DNA of 64,000 nt from Methylibium sp965279545. GTDB lineage: Bacteria; Pseudomonadota; Gammaproteobacteria; Burkholderiales; Burkholderiaceae_C. Positions 8,789 to 18,290 of the stretch are shown here, piece after piece (positions within the stretch are counted from its first letter, which is position 1; each line of letters starts with the position of its first letter). Both the position numbers and the translations under genes were made by a program. Where the stretch lies: assembly GCF_965279545.1 (NCBI RefSeq), contig NZ_OZ257250.1:4154001-4218000 (forward strand), in the 5' to 3' direction. The notes under the pieces are model-generated. The model had not been told where the DNA came from and did no database searches. It worked only from the letters and a program-made list of their open reading frames with translations.

Positions 8789-10249
8789 ATGCCGACCGAT
8801 GCCGACGCCGTTGCCGGAGCCCGATGCCCCGGCGGCTCGATCCACCGGCAGGTGGCCGATCTGCCGGGGCCGCGTGGCTGGCCGCTGGTCGGCAACCTGC
8901 TGCAGTTCGAGCTGCCGCGCCTACACCAGCAGTTCGAGGCCTGGGCCGATCGCTATGGCCCGACCTACCGCCTGCGCGTCGGCCGGCGCGACGTGCTGGT
9001 CGTCTCCGATGCCGGGGTGATCGCTGCCGCGCTGCGCGACCGGCCCGACACCTGGCGGCGCATGCGGCCGATCGAGGCGGTGATCCGCGAGACCGGCGGC
9101 CACGGCGTGTTCTCCGCCGAGGGCGAGGACTGGCGGCGCCAGCGCCGGCTGGTGATGAGTGCCTTCGACCCCGGCCACCTGAAGCGCTTCTACCCCTCGC
9201 TGCTGCGGGTGACCGAGCGGCTGATGGCGTCGTGGCGCGAGGCCGCGCGGCGCGGCGAGCCTGTCGACCTGCAGGCCTCGCTGATGCGCTACACGGTCGA
9301 CGTGACCGCCGGCCTGGCCTTCGGCGCCGACATCAACACCATCGACGCGCGCTACCCGCTGCAGGATCACCTGGACAAGCTGTTCCCGATGCTGTTCCGC
9401 CGCATCAACCTGCCTTTTCCCTACTGGCGCTACGTCAGGTTGCCGATCGACCGCGAGCACGACCGCCACCTCGTCCACGTGCACGAAGCGGTGCGCGGCT
9501 TCATCCGTGCCGCCCGGCAGCGCCTGCAGGACGAGCCCTCGCGGCGCGAGCGCCCGGCCGACCTGCTGGAAGCGATGCTGGCCGCGCGTGACGCCGACGG
9601 CAGCGTGCTGACCGAGGAAGAAGTGGCCGGCAACGTGCTGACCGTGCTGCTCGCCGGCGAGGACACCACCGCCAACACCCTGAGCTGGGCGATCTGGCTG
9701 CTGCACGAGCATCCCGCCGACTGGCAGGCGCTCGTCGACGAGGTGGACGCCGCGCTCGGCGACGCGCTGCTGCCGCCGAGCTTCGATGCGGCGCGCGGCT
9801 TCGACACGATCGAGGCCGGTGTCAGCGAGGCGATGCGCCTCAAGCCGGTGGCGCCGCTCATTTTCCTGGAAGCCAACCGCGAGACTGCCCTGGCCGGCTT
9901 CCACCTGCCGCCCGGCGCCGTGGTGTTCTGCCTGATGCGCCGCGCGGCGCTCGACGCCCGACTGGCCGAGGACGTGGCGGACTTCCGGCCGGGCCGCTGG
10001 CGCGCCGGCGCGGCGGGCCCGGAGCGCGCCGTCCAGAAGGCGTCGATGCCCTTCGGCGCCGGGCCGCGCCTGTGCCCGGGCCGCTACCTCGCGCTGCTGG
10101 AGATGAAGATGGTGCTGGCGATGCTGGCGCGCAACTTCGAGCTGCGCTCCGTCGGCACCGCGAGCGGCGCTCCGCCGCGGGAGCGCCTGGCCTTCACGAT
10201 GTTCCCGGTCGGCCTGGAGATGCGGCTGGCCGAGCGCCGGCCGCGCTGA
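8789..10249 (+). CDS. Cytochrome P450 monooxygenase
   Basis: A soluble 486-residue P450 of the eukaryote-like layout (proline-rich start DLPGPRGWPLVGNL, no membrane anchor). Diagnostic motifs are all present: the I-helix oxygen-activating LLAGEDTTANT, the K-helix ExxR (EAMRLKP) and the haem-binding loop PFGAGPRLCPGRY with the thiolate ligand at about Cys429. The ATG at 8789 is chosen because AGGAG (8778-8782) lies six bases upstream; the in-frame ATG at 8783 has no spacing. No ferredoxin or reductase gene adjoins it, so its electron donor lies elsewhere. Substrate unknown; hydroxylation of an alkane, fatty acid or terpenoid is possible but only a guess. Confidence 0.92.
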   Translation: MPTDADAVAGARCPGGSIHRQVADLPGPRGWPLVGNLLQFELPRLHQQFEAWADRYGPTYRLRVGRRDVLVVSDAGVIAAALRDRPDTWRRMRPIEAVIRETGGHGVFSAEGEDWRRQRRLVMSAFDPGHLKRFYPSLLRVTERLMASWREAARRGEPVDLQASLMRYTVDVTAGLAFGADINTIDARYPLQDHLDKLFPMLFRRINLPFPYWRYVRLPIDREHDRHLVHVHEAVRGFIRAARQRLQDEPSRRERPADLLEAMLAARDADGSVLTEEEVAGNVLTVLLAGEDTTANTLSWAIWLLHEHPADWQALVDEVDAALGDALLPPSFDAARGFDTIEAGVSEAMRLKPVAPLIFLEANRETALAGFHLPPGAVVFCLMRRAALDARLAEDVADFRPGRWRAGAAGPERAVQKASMPFGAGPRLCPGRYLALLEMKMVLAMLARNFELRSVGTASGAPPRERLAFTMFPVGLEMRLAERRPR

Positions 10250-10314
10250 GCGAGCGGGCGGACCAGCCCGCGCGCGACAGGCGACCCGCTGCCGCCGGCC
10301 GCACAGGCGCCACC

Positions 10315-10320
10315 TAGAAT
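10315..10320 (+). promoter_or_regulatory. Possible -10 element upstream of glyQ
   Basis: TAGAAT (five of six matches to TATAAT) lies 55 bases before glyQ in otherwise GC-rich DNA. No convincing -35 box is visible at 16-18 bases. It is the only plausible promoter signal for the glyQ-glyS-gmhB-plsC run. Confidence 0.35.
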
Positions 10321-10375
10321 CCGGGCTCCGGTCCGGCGCCCGCGCGCTGCGGCCCCCTCTTCCCCACACACCACG

Positions 10376-11328
<953 letters not shown>

Positions 11329-11332
<4 letters not shown>

Positions 11333-13488
11333 GCGACACCAAGAACCTGCTCGTCGAGCTGTTCGTCGAGGAACTGCCGCCGAAGGCGCTGAAGAAGCTC
11401 GGCGAGTCCTTCGCCCACACGCTGGCCGAGAGCCTGAAGGCCCAGGGCCTGGCCACCGAGCACTCGGCCACCACGCCCTTCGCCTCGCCGCGCCGGCTGG
11501 CGGCGCACATCAGTGCCGTGCTGCCGGCCGCGCCCGACAAGGCGGTGTCGCACAAGCTGATGCCGGTTGCCGTCGGCCTGGCGCCCGACGGCCAGCCGAC
11601 GCCGGCGCTGCTGAAGAAGCTGGCCAGCCTGGGCGCCGACGCCTCGGCGGCGGCGCGGCTCGAGCGCCGCATGGACGGCAAGGCCGAGGCGCTGTTCTTC
11701 GACAGCGTGGTGCCCGGCGCGATGCTCGCGGCCGGGCTGCAGAAGGCCTTGCTGGAAGCGATCGCGAAGCTGCCGATCCCGAAGCTGATGAGCTACCAGC
11801 TCGAGACCGGCGAGCTGCCAGGCTGGACCAGCGTGCAGTTCGTGCGCCCGGCCCACGGCCTGGTGGCACTGCACGGCGCCGACGTGGTGCCGGTCGCGGC
11901 GCTCGGGCTCGAATCGCGCCGCGAGACGCACGGCCACCGCTTCGAGGCGCAGATGGACCCGGTGGTGCTGCAGCACGCCGACCACTACGCGCAGCAGCTG
12001 CAGGACCAGGGCGCGGTGATCGCCAGCTTCGCGGCGCGCCATGGCGAGATCGCGCGCCAGCTGCAGGCGGCGGCGTCGAAGGAAGGGCTGACGCCGATCG
12101 ACGACCCGGATTTGCTCAATGAGGTGACGGCGCTGGTCGAGCGGCCCAACGTGCTGCTCGGGCAGTTCGAGCAGAGCTTCCTCGCGGTGCCGCCGGAATG
12201 CCTGATCCTCACGATGAAGGCGAACCAGAAGTACTTCCCGCTGCTCGACGCGGCGGGCAGGCTCACGAACAAGTTCCTGATCGTCAGCAACATCAGCCCG
12301 GACGACGCCAGCGCGGTGATCGGCGGCAACGAGCGCGTGGTGCGCCCGCGGCTGGCCGACGCGAAATTCTTCTTCGACCAGGACCGCCGGAAGAAGCTCG
12401 AGGATCGTGTGGCCGGCCTCGCCAAGGTGGTCTACCACGGCAAGCTGGGCACGCAGGGCGAGCGCGTCGAGCGAGTGCGAGCGATCGCGAAGGTGATCGG
12501 CCAGCAGCTCGGCGGCGAGGCGCTGGCGGTGAAAGCCGACCAGGCCGCAATGCTGGCCAAGGCCGACCTGCTGACCGACATGGTCGGTGAGTTCCCCGAG
12601 CTGCAAGGCACGATGGGTCGCTACTACGCGCTGCACGATGGCATCAGCGAAGACATTGCTTACGCGATCGAGGACCACTACCGCCCGCGCTTCGCCGGCG
12701 ACGGGTTGCCGCGCAACGAGGTGGGCGTGGTGGTCGCGCTGGCCGACAAGCTGGAGACGCTGGTGGGACTGTTCGGTATCGGCCAGTTGCCGACGGGGGA
12801 CAAGGATCCGTTTGCGTTGCGGCGGCATGCGCTGGGCGTGATTCGCATGCTGACTGAACAAATGTCTGGTCTCACGCTGGACAGTGCGATTGACCGTGCG
12901 ATGACGGCTCCCAGTTGGCCGGTTGCGGTGCGCAGATTCCCTGAAGCCGGAGATGGAAGTGCGACATCTCTTAGAGGTCAGCTCCTGCAATTTCTCAAGG
13001 ATCGCTTGGCAGCCGCACTTCGTGATCAAGGCTCCTCTGCACAAGAGATCGAGGCAGTTTTAGCTGACGACAGGTTCTGGCGTCTTGGTGAGATGCCAAA
13101 GCGCGTGGCGGCAGTGCATGCCTTCGCGGCACTGCCCGAAGCGCCCGCGCTGGCCGCCGCCAACAAGCGCGTCGGCAACATCCTGAAGAAGGTCGATGGC
13201 GCGGTCGAGGCGAAGGTCGATGCCACGCTGCTGAAGGAGCCGGCCGAAGCGGCGCTGGCGCAGGCCCTCGCCATGGTGAAGCCGCTGGCCGACGCCGCCT
13301 TCGAGCGCGGCGACTACAGCGCCTCGCTGCAGGCGCTGGCGGCACTGAAAGCGCCGGTCGACGCCTTCTTCGACGGCGTGATGGTCAACGCCGACGACCC
13401 GGCGCTGCGCGCCAACCGCCTCGGCCTGCTCGCCACCCTCCACGCCGCGATGAACCGCGTCGCCGACCTTTCCAGGCTGGCCACATGA
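11329..13488 (+). CDS. glyS: Glycyl-tRNA synthetase beta subunit
   Basis: The 719-residue beta subunit (tRNA recognition and anticodon binding) starts at the ATG overlapping the glyQ stop. The typical N-terminus LLVELFVEELPPKALKKL, the central PRLADAKFFFDQDRRKKLE and the HD-like GRYYALHDGISEDIAYAI are visible. The C-terminal anticodon-binding part contains VNADDPALRANRLGLL. Between about 12841 and 13080 base composition falls to roughly 55% GC by hand count and codon use changes, although the frame and homology are maintained; see the findings. The stop overlaps the gmhB start. Confidence 0.97.
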
Positions 13489-14117
13489 ACCCCGTCAAGC
13501 TCGCCATCCTCGACCGCGACGGCACCATCAACGCCGACAGCGACGAGTACGTCAAGTCGCCCGAGGAGTGGCAGCCCTTGCCCGGCGCGCTGGAGGGCAT
13601 CGCGCGGCTCAACCATGCCGGCTGGCATGTGGTGATCGCCACCAACCAGTCGGGCCTGGGGCGCGGGCTGTTCGACATGTCGGCGCTCAATGCGATGCAC
13701 GCGAAGATGAACCTCGCGCTGGCCCAGGTGGGCGGCCGCATCGATGCGGTGTTCTTCTGCCCGCATGCGCCCGACGAAGCCTGTGCCTGCCGCAAGCCGC
13801 TGCCCGGCCTGTTCGAACAGATCGGCGAGCGCTACGGCGTCGAGCTGTCGAAGGTGCCCGCCATCGGCGACAGCCTGCGCGACCTGCTGGCCGCGTCGGC
13901 CGTCGGCTGCGAGACCCACCTGGTGCGCACCGGCAAGTGCGAGGGGCTCAGCGACGCGCAGGTCGCCGACATCGCGCGGCAGGTGCCCGGCACGGTGGTG
14001 CACGCCGATCTGGCGACGGCGGCCGAGTTCATCGTCCAGCGCGAACGCCACGAGCGCGCGGTCGCCCGCGGCACCGCCGAAGTGCCCGACAGCAATCCCG
14101 GAGCGCTGGGCGCATGA
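13485..14117 (+). CDS. gmhB: D-glycero-beta-D-manno-heptose-1,7-bisphosphate 7-phosphatase
   Basis: HAD-superfamily phosphatase of the ADP-heptose pathway for the lipopolysaccharide core. The 210-residue protein begins with the nucleophile motif LAILDRDGTIN, followed by VVIATNQSGLGRG (motif II Thr/Ser region), the zinc-binding CPHAPDEACACRKP loop typical of GmhB, and the motif III/IV region IGDSLRDLLAA. Start and stop overlap glyS and plsC respectively by four bases, so this is part of one translationally coupled run. A histidinol-phosphatase of the same fold is the main alternative, but context and the zinc loop favour GmhB. Confidence 0.93.
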   Translation: MNPVKLAILDRDGTINADSDEYVKSPEEWQPLPGALEGIARLNHAGWHVVIATNQSGLGRGLFDMSALNAMHAKMNLALAQVGGRIDAVFFCPHAPDEACACRKPLPGLFEQIGERYGVELSKVPAIGDSLRDLLAASAVGCETHLVRTGKCEGLSDAQVADIARQVPGTVVHADLATAAEFIVQRERHERAVARGTAEVPDSNPGALGA

Positions 14118-14881
14118 GCCCTCTGTTGGCGGTGCTGCGTTCCGCGGTGTTCATCGTGTGGATGGCGATCACGGTCGTGCCGTTCGCGATCGCGGCGCTG
14201 GTCGTGTCCGTCTTCGTGCGGGGCGATCCGGTCTACTGGATCTGCATCAGCTGGCTGCGCCTGTCGGTCTGGGGCGCGAAGGTGATCTGCGGCGTGCGCT
14301 ACCGCGTGCAGGGCGGGGAGCTGTTGCCCACCGACCGGCTCTCGCCGGTGATCCTGCTGCCCAAGCACCAGAGCACCTGGGAGACCTTTGCGTTCCCGAC
14401 GCTGATGACGCACCCGCTGTGCTACGTGTTCAAGCGCGAACTGCTCTACATCCCGTTCTTCGGCTGGGCGATCGGTCGGCTCGACATGATCCACATCGAC
14501 CGCAGCCGGCGCACCGAGGCCTGGAACCGGGTGGCCGAGCAGGGCCGCGAGTACATGGCCAAGGGCAACTGGGTCATCATGTTTCCCGAAGGCACGCGAA
14601 CCAGGCGCGGCGAGCAGGGCGTCTACAAGAGCGGCGGTACGCGGCTGGCGGTGACCACCGGCACGCCGGTCGTGCCGATCGCGGTGAGTTCGGCGAAATG
14701 CTGGCCGCGCAAGAGCCTGGTGTTGCGGCCGGGCGTGATCGACGTGGTGATCGGCCGGCCCATCCCCACGGCCGGCCGCCAGGCCGACGAGCTGATGCGC
14801 GAGGTCGAGGCCTGGATCGAGGCCGAGATGCGCCGCATCGACCCTCAGGCCTACGCATCGCCGGCGCGCGTGGATCGCTGA
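14114..14881 (+). CDS. plsC: 1-acyl-sn-glycerol-3-phosphate acyltransferase
   Basis: Membrane-bound acyltransferase making phosphatidic acid in phospholipid synthesis. It has 255 residues, with an N-terminal hydrophobic segment (residues about 5-35) and the acyltransferase fold behind it. Motif I reads KHQSTWETF, that is H-X4-E in place of the more common H-X4-D; motif III is FPEGTRTRRGEQG, followed by TPVVPIAV (motif IV). The Glu variant is, from memory, frequent in betaproteobacterial PlsC proteins, so I do not regard it as inactivating. The start is ATG at 14114 in an ATGA overlap with gmhB; upstream extensions of the frame are antiparallel shadow. Confidence 0.93.
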   Translation: MSPLLAVLRSAVFIVWMAITVVPFAIAALVVSVFVRGDPVYWICISWLRLSVWGAKVICGVRYRVQGGELLPTDRLSPVILLPKHQSTWETFAFPTLMTHPLCYVFKRELLYIPFFGWAIGRLDMIHIDRSRRTEAWNRVAEQGREYMAKGNWVIMFPEGTRTRRGEQGVYKSGGTRLAVTTGTPVVPIAVSSAKCWPRKSLVLRPGVIDVVIGRPIPTAGRQADELMREVEAWIEAEMRRIDPQAYASPARVDR

Positions 14882-14920
14882 TCCGCGCCTGCAACTGGGA
14901 GGCGGAGGGAGGCGGGCTCC

Positions 14921-14926
14921 TATACT
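14921..14926 (+). promoter_or_regulatory. -10 element of the ygjP-like gene
   Basis: TATACT, nearly consensus, ends only eight bases before the ATG at 14935. A transcript starting 6-8 bases downstream would have almost no leader, suggesting a leaderless mRNA. No -35 match is evident. Confidence 0.5.
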
Positions 14927-14934
14927 CGCAGCCC

Positions 14935-15888
14935 ATGACGCGCCGGGCCGCTGTGGCCGACCCCAACGCCCCGTTCCGCCAGCTCGACCTGCCGCTGTTC
15001 GCGCCGGACGAGCCGGCCGCTGCGGCGCCGGTGGCCGCGGCGCTGGCTATCCCCGAACCGGCCCCACGGCTGGCCGTGCCGGCAGCCCCCCCGGCGCCGG
15101 CCCTGCGGCTCGGTGAGGCGCTGAGCCCGATGCTGTTCCGCCACCCCCGCGCCTCGCGCGAGATCGACCTGGGCCGCGCGGTCGTGGCCTACGAATTCCA
15201 GCGGGCGCGGCGCCGCTCGATCGGCATGGTGGTGTCCGCCGAAGGCCTGAGCGTGCGGGCGCCGCGCTGGGTCGGGCGCGGCGAGATCGAGGCGGCGCTG
15301 CTCGAGAAGGCGGCCTGGATCCAGGCCAAGCTCGTCGAGCAGCATGAACGGGCCCGCAAGCACGCCGCCTCGCGCATCGAGTGGCGCGACGGCGCGAGCC
15401 TGCCCTTCCTCGGCGAGACCGTGATCCTCGTGCTGGACCCGCGTGCCACCGGCGCGGTGCTCGACAGCGACGCCGCGGCCCTGCCCGGCGTGCCGCGGCT
15501 GACGCTGCACGTGGGCCTGCCGCACACCGCCACGGCGGAGCAGATCCGCGACGTGGTGCAGGCCTGGCTGCATCGCCAGGCCCGGCGCATCTTCGAAGAG
15601 CGTTGCGCCCACTTCGCGCCGCGCCTGAACGTGAGCGTGCGCCGCCTGGGCCTGAGTTCGGCCCAGACGCGCTGGGGCAGCGCCAGCGCCGACGGCTCGG
15701 TGCGCCTGAACTGGCGCCTGGTCCATTTCGCGATGCCGACCATCGATTACGTGGTGGCCCACGAACTCGCCCACCTGCGCGAGATGAACCACAGCCCGCG
15801 CTTCTGGGACGTGGTGCGCTCGGTCATCCCCGACCTCGACACGGCGCGTGGTGCGCTGCGCCACGAGTCGGTGCCGGCGTTCGACTGA
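14935..15888 (+). CDS. YgjP-type zinc metallopeptidase-like protein (DUF45/SprT-like)
   Basis: A 317-residue protein with a Pro/Ala-rich N-terminal extension (residues 1-65) before the conserved domain. The C-terminal gluzincin motif is intact: HELAH at 276-280 and a third ligand His286 in EMNHSPRFW. The preceding SSAQTRWGSASADGSVRLNWRL is diagnostic of the YgjP/DUF45 family. The family is widely conserved but its substrate is unclear; members are annotated as M48-like metal-dependent hydrolases. A near-consensus -10 box lies just upstream, so it probably has its own promoter although it follows plsC by 53 bases. The TGA stop is also the first triplet of dispersed repeat copy B. Confidence 0.88.
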   Translation: MTRRAAVADPNAPFRQLDLPLFAPDEPAAAAPVAAALAIPEPAPRLAVPAAPPAPALRLGEALSPMLFRHPRASREIDLGRAVVAYEFQRARRRSIGMVVSAEGLSVRAPRWVGRGEIEAALLEKAAWIQAKLVEQHERARKHAASRIEWRDGASLPFLGETVILVLDPRATGAVLDSDAAALPGVPRLTLHVGLPHTATAEQIRDVVQAWLHRQARRIFEERCAHFAPRLNVSVRRLGLSSAQTRWGSASADGSVRLNWRLVHFAMPTIDYVVAHELAHLREMNHSPRFWDVVRSVIPDLDTARGALRHESVPAFD

Positions 15889-16334
15889 TACCCAGGCGCG
15901 TCCATCGGCCAGCCGCTTGCACGTACCGAGCGTTGCTGACCAGGCCGCCGGGCGAACGGCTCCGTTCGTGTCCCCCGGCGTCGGCCTCGCGGCCGACCCC
16001 TCCTCCTCTACCTCACTGCGCCATTCACCCGACGCCCTGGTCAGCACGATCACCGTAGCCTGCGAAGGCCGTCAAACCGCGGCAGGCCGCGGTGGTGGCA
16101 GCGCTGGGACGGGTTGCTGTGTGGAGTGGAGCCGCGCGAGAGGCGCCGGAAGGCGCCTCTCGGCTGCTGAACGCCCAGCCGCGATACCAGCGGCTGGGCA
16201 TGAACGCAACACAGCGACCCGGCGCGGCGCCCGCGCCAACGTTCGGCAGTCAGCGTTCTGGGCAGCACACTGAACACCGCAACGAGCACTGGCCCGACCT
16301 TCAATCCGATGCGTTCGAATGCAATGCCGCATGA
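15886..16334 (-). repeat. Dispersed mosaic repeat, copy B
   Basis: Same family as copy A in the opposite orientation, between convergent genes. The right-type end begins at the ygjP-like stop (TGATACCCAGG) and lacks about 60-80 bases present in copies A, C and D. The left-type end (GAATGCAATGCCGCATGA) closes it at 16334. The half nearest the MBL gene carries a different central module with two strong hairpins. One has an 11-bp stem (16137-16147/16152-16162) and a GGAA loop. The other has a 10-bp stem (16173-16182/16190-16199). In copy A the same place holds one arm of the long inverted repeat, so the family is modular. Confidence 0.85.
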
Positions 16335-16386
16335 ACCACCGGAGGCGGCGCTGGCCACGGCGGTCGTTCGTTCAGCCCAGGGGCTC

Positions 16387-17475
16387 TCAGCCGGCCACGG
16401 CGAAGCGGTAGACGCCGCTCGCGCGGTCGACGTGGCGCACCAGCCGCCCGTCGAACCACAGTGCGTGCAGGTGCGCGATCGCCTCGCCCAGCGCGAAGGT
16501 GGTCTGGTGCAAGTCGAGCGGGCGCTTGAACAGCACCGGCAGCAGCTCGGTGGCAGTCTTGGGCGCTTCGGCGCAGGCGGCCAGCACCTCGGCGAAGCGC
16601 GCGGCATGGTGGTCGTGCAACTGGTCGATGCGGGTGTGCAGGCCGGTGAACGGGCGGCCGTGAGCCGGCAGCACCAGCGTGTCGGCCGGCAGCGCGCGCA
16701 GCCGCTCGATCGACTCGAGGTAGAGCCGCAGCGGGTCGGCCTCGGGCTCGAGGTCCACCACGCTGACGTTGGTGCTGATGCGCGGCAGCACCATGTCGCC
16801 GGAGATCAGCAGGCCCAGCGCCTCGCAGTGCAGCGCGATGTGCTCCGGCGCATGCCCGTAGCCGACGTGGCAGCGCCAGGCGTGGTCGCCGACCTGCAGC
16901 AGCTGCCCGTCGAGCAGCCGGTGGAAGCGCGTCGGTACCGACGGCACCATCGACGCGTAGTAGTTGGAGCGCCGGCGGACCTTCTGCAACGCGTCGGGGT
17001 CGGTCACGCCGTGGCGGGCAAAGTGGCTCGCCGCTTCGTCGCCGCCGACGCCGGTGGTGCTGCGACAGGCGATCCGGGCCGCGTTCCAGTCGGTGGCGCT
17101 GATCCACAGCGGACAGTCCCGCTCCAGCACGCTCCAGCGCGAGGTCAGCCAGTCGGCCAGGCCGATGTGATCCGGGTGCATGTGCGTGACGATCACGCGC
17201 AGCACCGGCAGGCCGCCCAGCTGATCGGCGAACACCTGCTCCCAGGCGGCGCGGGTGGTGTCGTCGCCGATGCCGCAGTCGACGATGGCCCAGCCGTCCA
17301 CCGGGCCGTCCGGCCCGTTCTGCCGGTCGCGCAGCAGCCACAGGTTGATGTGGTCCAGCGCGAACGGCAGCCTCATGCGCACCCACTTCACGCCGGGTGC
17401 GATGTCGAGCGTGCCGCCCAGCGCGGGAAGGGCCTCGCCGCAGGGGTAGCCGAGCTGGTGTTCGAGTTCGTTCAT
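16387..17475 (-). CDS. MBL-fold metallo-hydrolase
   Basis: A cytoplasmic-looking 362-residue protein of the metallo-beta-lactamase superfamily. The metal site motif THMHPDHIG is present (His98, His100, Asp102, His103), with downstream ligands in VGYGHAPEHIAL, LLISGDMVLP and PAHGRPFTG. A C-terminal winged-helix-like segment (HQTTFALGEAIAHLHALW) resembles the domain that follows the MBL core in LACTB2-like and glyoxalase-II-like proteins. Substrate is unknown; thioester or phosphodiester hydrolysis are the usual activities. It is divergent from the carbonic anhydrase gene and convergent with the ygjP-like gene across repeat copy B. Confidence 0.85.
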   Translation of the reverse strand: MNELEHQLGYPCGEALPALGGTLDIAPGVKWVRMRLPFALDHINLWLLRDRQNGPDGPVDGWAIVDCGIGDDTTRAAWEQVFADQLGGLPVLRVIVTHMHPDHIGLADWLTSRWSVLERDCPLWISATDWNAARIACRSTTGVGGDEAASHFARHGVTDPDALQKVRRRSNYYASMVPSVPTRFHRLLDGQLLQVGDHAWRCHVGYGHAPEHIALHCEALGLLISGDMVLPRISTNVSVVDLEPEADPLRLYLESIERLRALPADTLVLPAHGRPFTGLHTRIDQLHDHHAARFAEVLAACAEAPKTATELLPVLFKRPLDLHQTTFALGEAIAHLHALWFDGRLVRHVDRASGVYRFAVAG

Positions 17476-17588
17476 CGCGGGGCGAGCGCAGGCCGTGGTC
17501 GGGGGTCCAGCCGGACGTTAACGCAAACGCCGTGCCCGAGGGGCTTGCCGCGGCGGGCGGCACGCCGGTGTGCCGCGCGGCACCTGCG

Positions 17589-17594
17589 TAAAAT
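17589..17594 (+). promoter_or_regulatory. -10 element for the carbonic anhydrase gene
   Basis: TAAAAT stands out in a GC-rich 143-base divergent intergenic region. It lies 24 bases before the start codon, and AGGA (17607-17610) serves as ribosome binding site. No clear -35 box. Confidence 0.45.
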
Positions 17595-17618
17595 TGAGGC
17601 AGATCCAGGAATTCACGC

Positions 17619-18290
17619 ATGACCACCGATCTTCAGGAACTCTTCGACAAGAACCGCGAATGGGCCGAGCGCACCGAGGCGCGCGAGCCGGGTTTCTTCT
17701 CGCGCCTGCTCACGCAGCAGGTGCCGCAGTACCTGTGGATCGGCTGCAGCGACAGCCGCGTGCCGGCCAACGAGCTGGTCGGCCTGCTGCCGGGCGAACT
17801 GTTCGTGCACCGCAACGTCGCCAACGTCGTCGTGCATTCGGACCTCAACTGCCTGTCGGTGATCCAGTACGCGGTCGACATGCTCAAGGTGCAGCACGTC
17901 ATCGTCGTCGGCCATTCCGGCTGCGGCGGCGTGGTGGCGGCGTTGAACGACCGGCGCGTCGGCGTGGCCGACAACTGGCTGCGCCACGTGCAGGACGTGC
18001 GCCACCGCCACCAGCTGTGGCTCGACACGGTTCCGACAGAGCGGCGCGTCAACGCGCTGTGCGAGCTCAACGTCGTCGAGCAGGCGCTGAACGCCTGCCA
18101 GACCACCATCGTGCAGGACGCCTGGCAGCGCGGCCAGCAGGTGGTGATCCACGGCTGGGTCTATGGCCTGCACAACGGCCACCTCGAGGACCTGAGCATG
18201 ACGGTGGACAGCGCAGCCGACGTGGCCGGCGCATACGAGCGGGCCCTGGCGACCGTGAAGGGCCGCTACGACCGCCGGGAGGGCGCCTGA
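17619..18290 (+). CDS. can: Beta-class carbonic anhydrase
   Basis: A 223-residue zinc enzyme interconverting carbon dioxide and bicarbonate, which feeds carboxylases. The zinc ligands and catalytic dyad are visible: Cys43-Ser-Asp45-Ser-Arg47 (GCSDSRVPANE), His99 and Cys102 (VGHSGCGG), nearly co-numbered with E. coli Can. The VFVHRN-like segment (LFVHRNVANVV) and a C-terminal VHGW-type strand are also typical. Its stop overlaps the aceK start (TGATG), so bicarbonate supply and control of isocitrate dehydrogenase appear to be co-expressed. Confidence 0.96.
   Translation: MTTDLQELFDKNREWAERTEAREPGFFSRLLTQQVPQYLWIGCSDSRVPANELVGLLPGELFVHRNVANVVVHSDLNCLSVIQYAVDMLKVQHVIVVGHSGCGGVVAALNDRRVGVADNWLRHVQDVRHRHQLWLDTVPTERRVNALCELNVVEQALNACQTTIVQDAWQRGQQVVIHGWVYGLHNGHLEDLSMTVDSAADVAGAYERALATVKGRYDRREGA

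Noticed and set aside
14372..14400. PlsC motif I with Glu in place of Asp as evidence of an inactive enzyme
   Set aside because: Remaining motifs are intact and, as far as I recall, H-X4-E occurs commonly in betaproteobacterial homologues.
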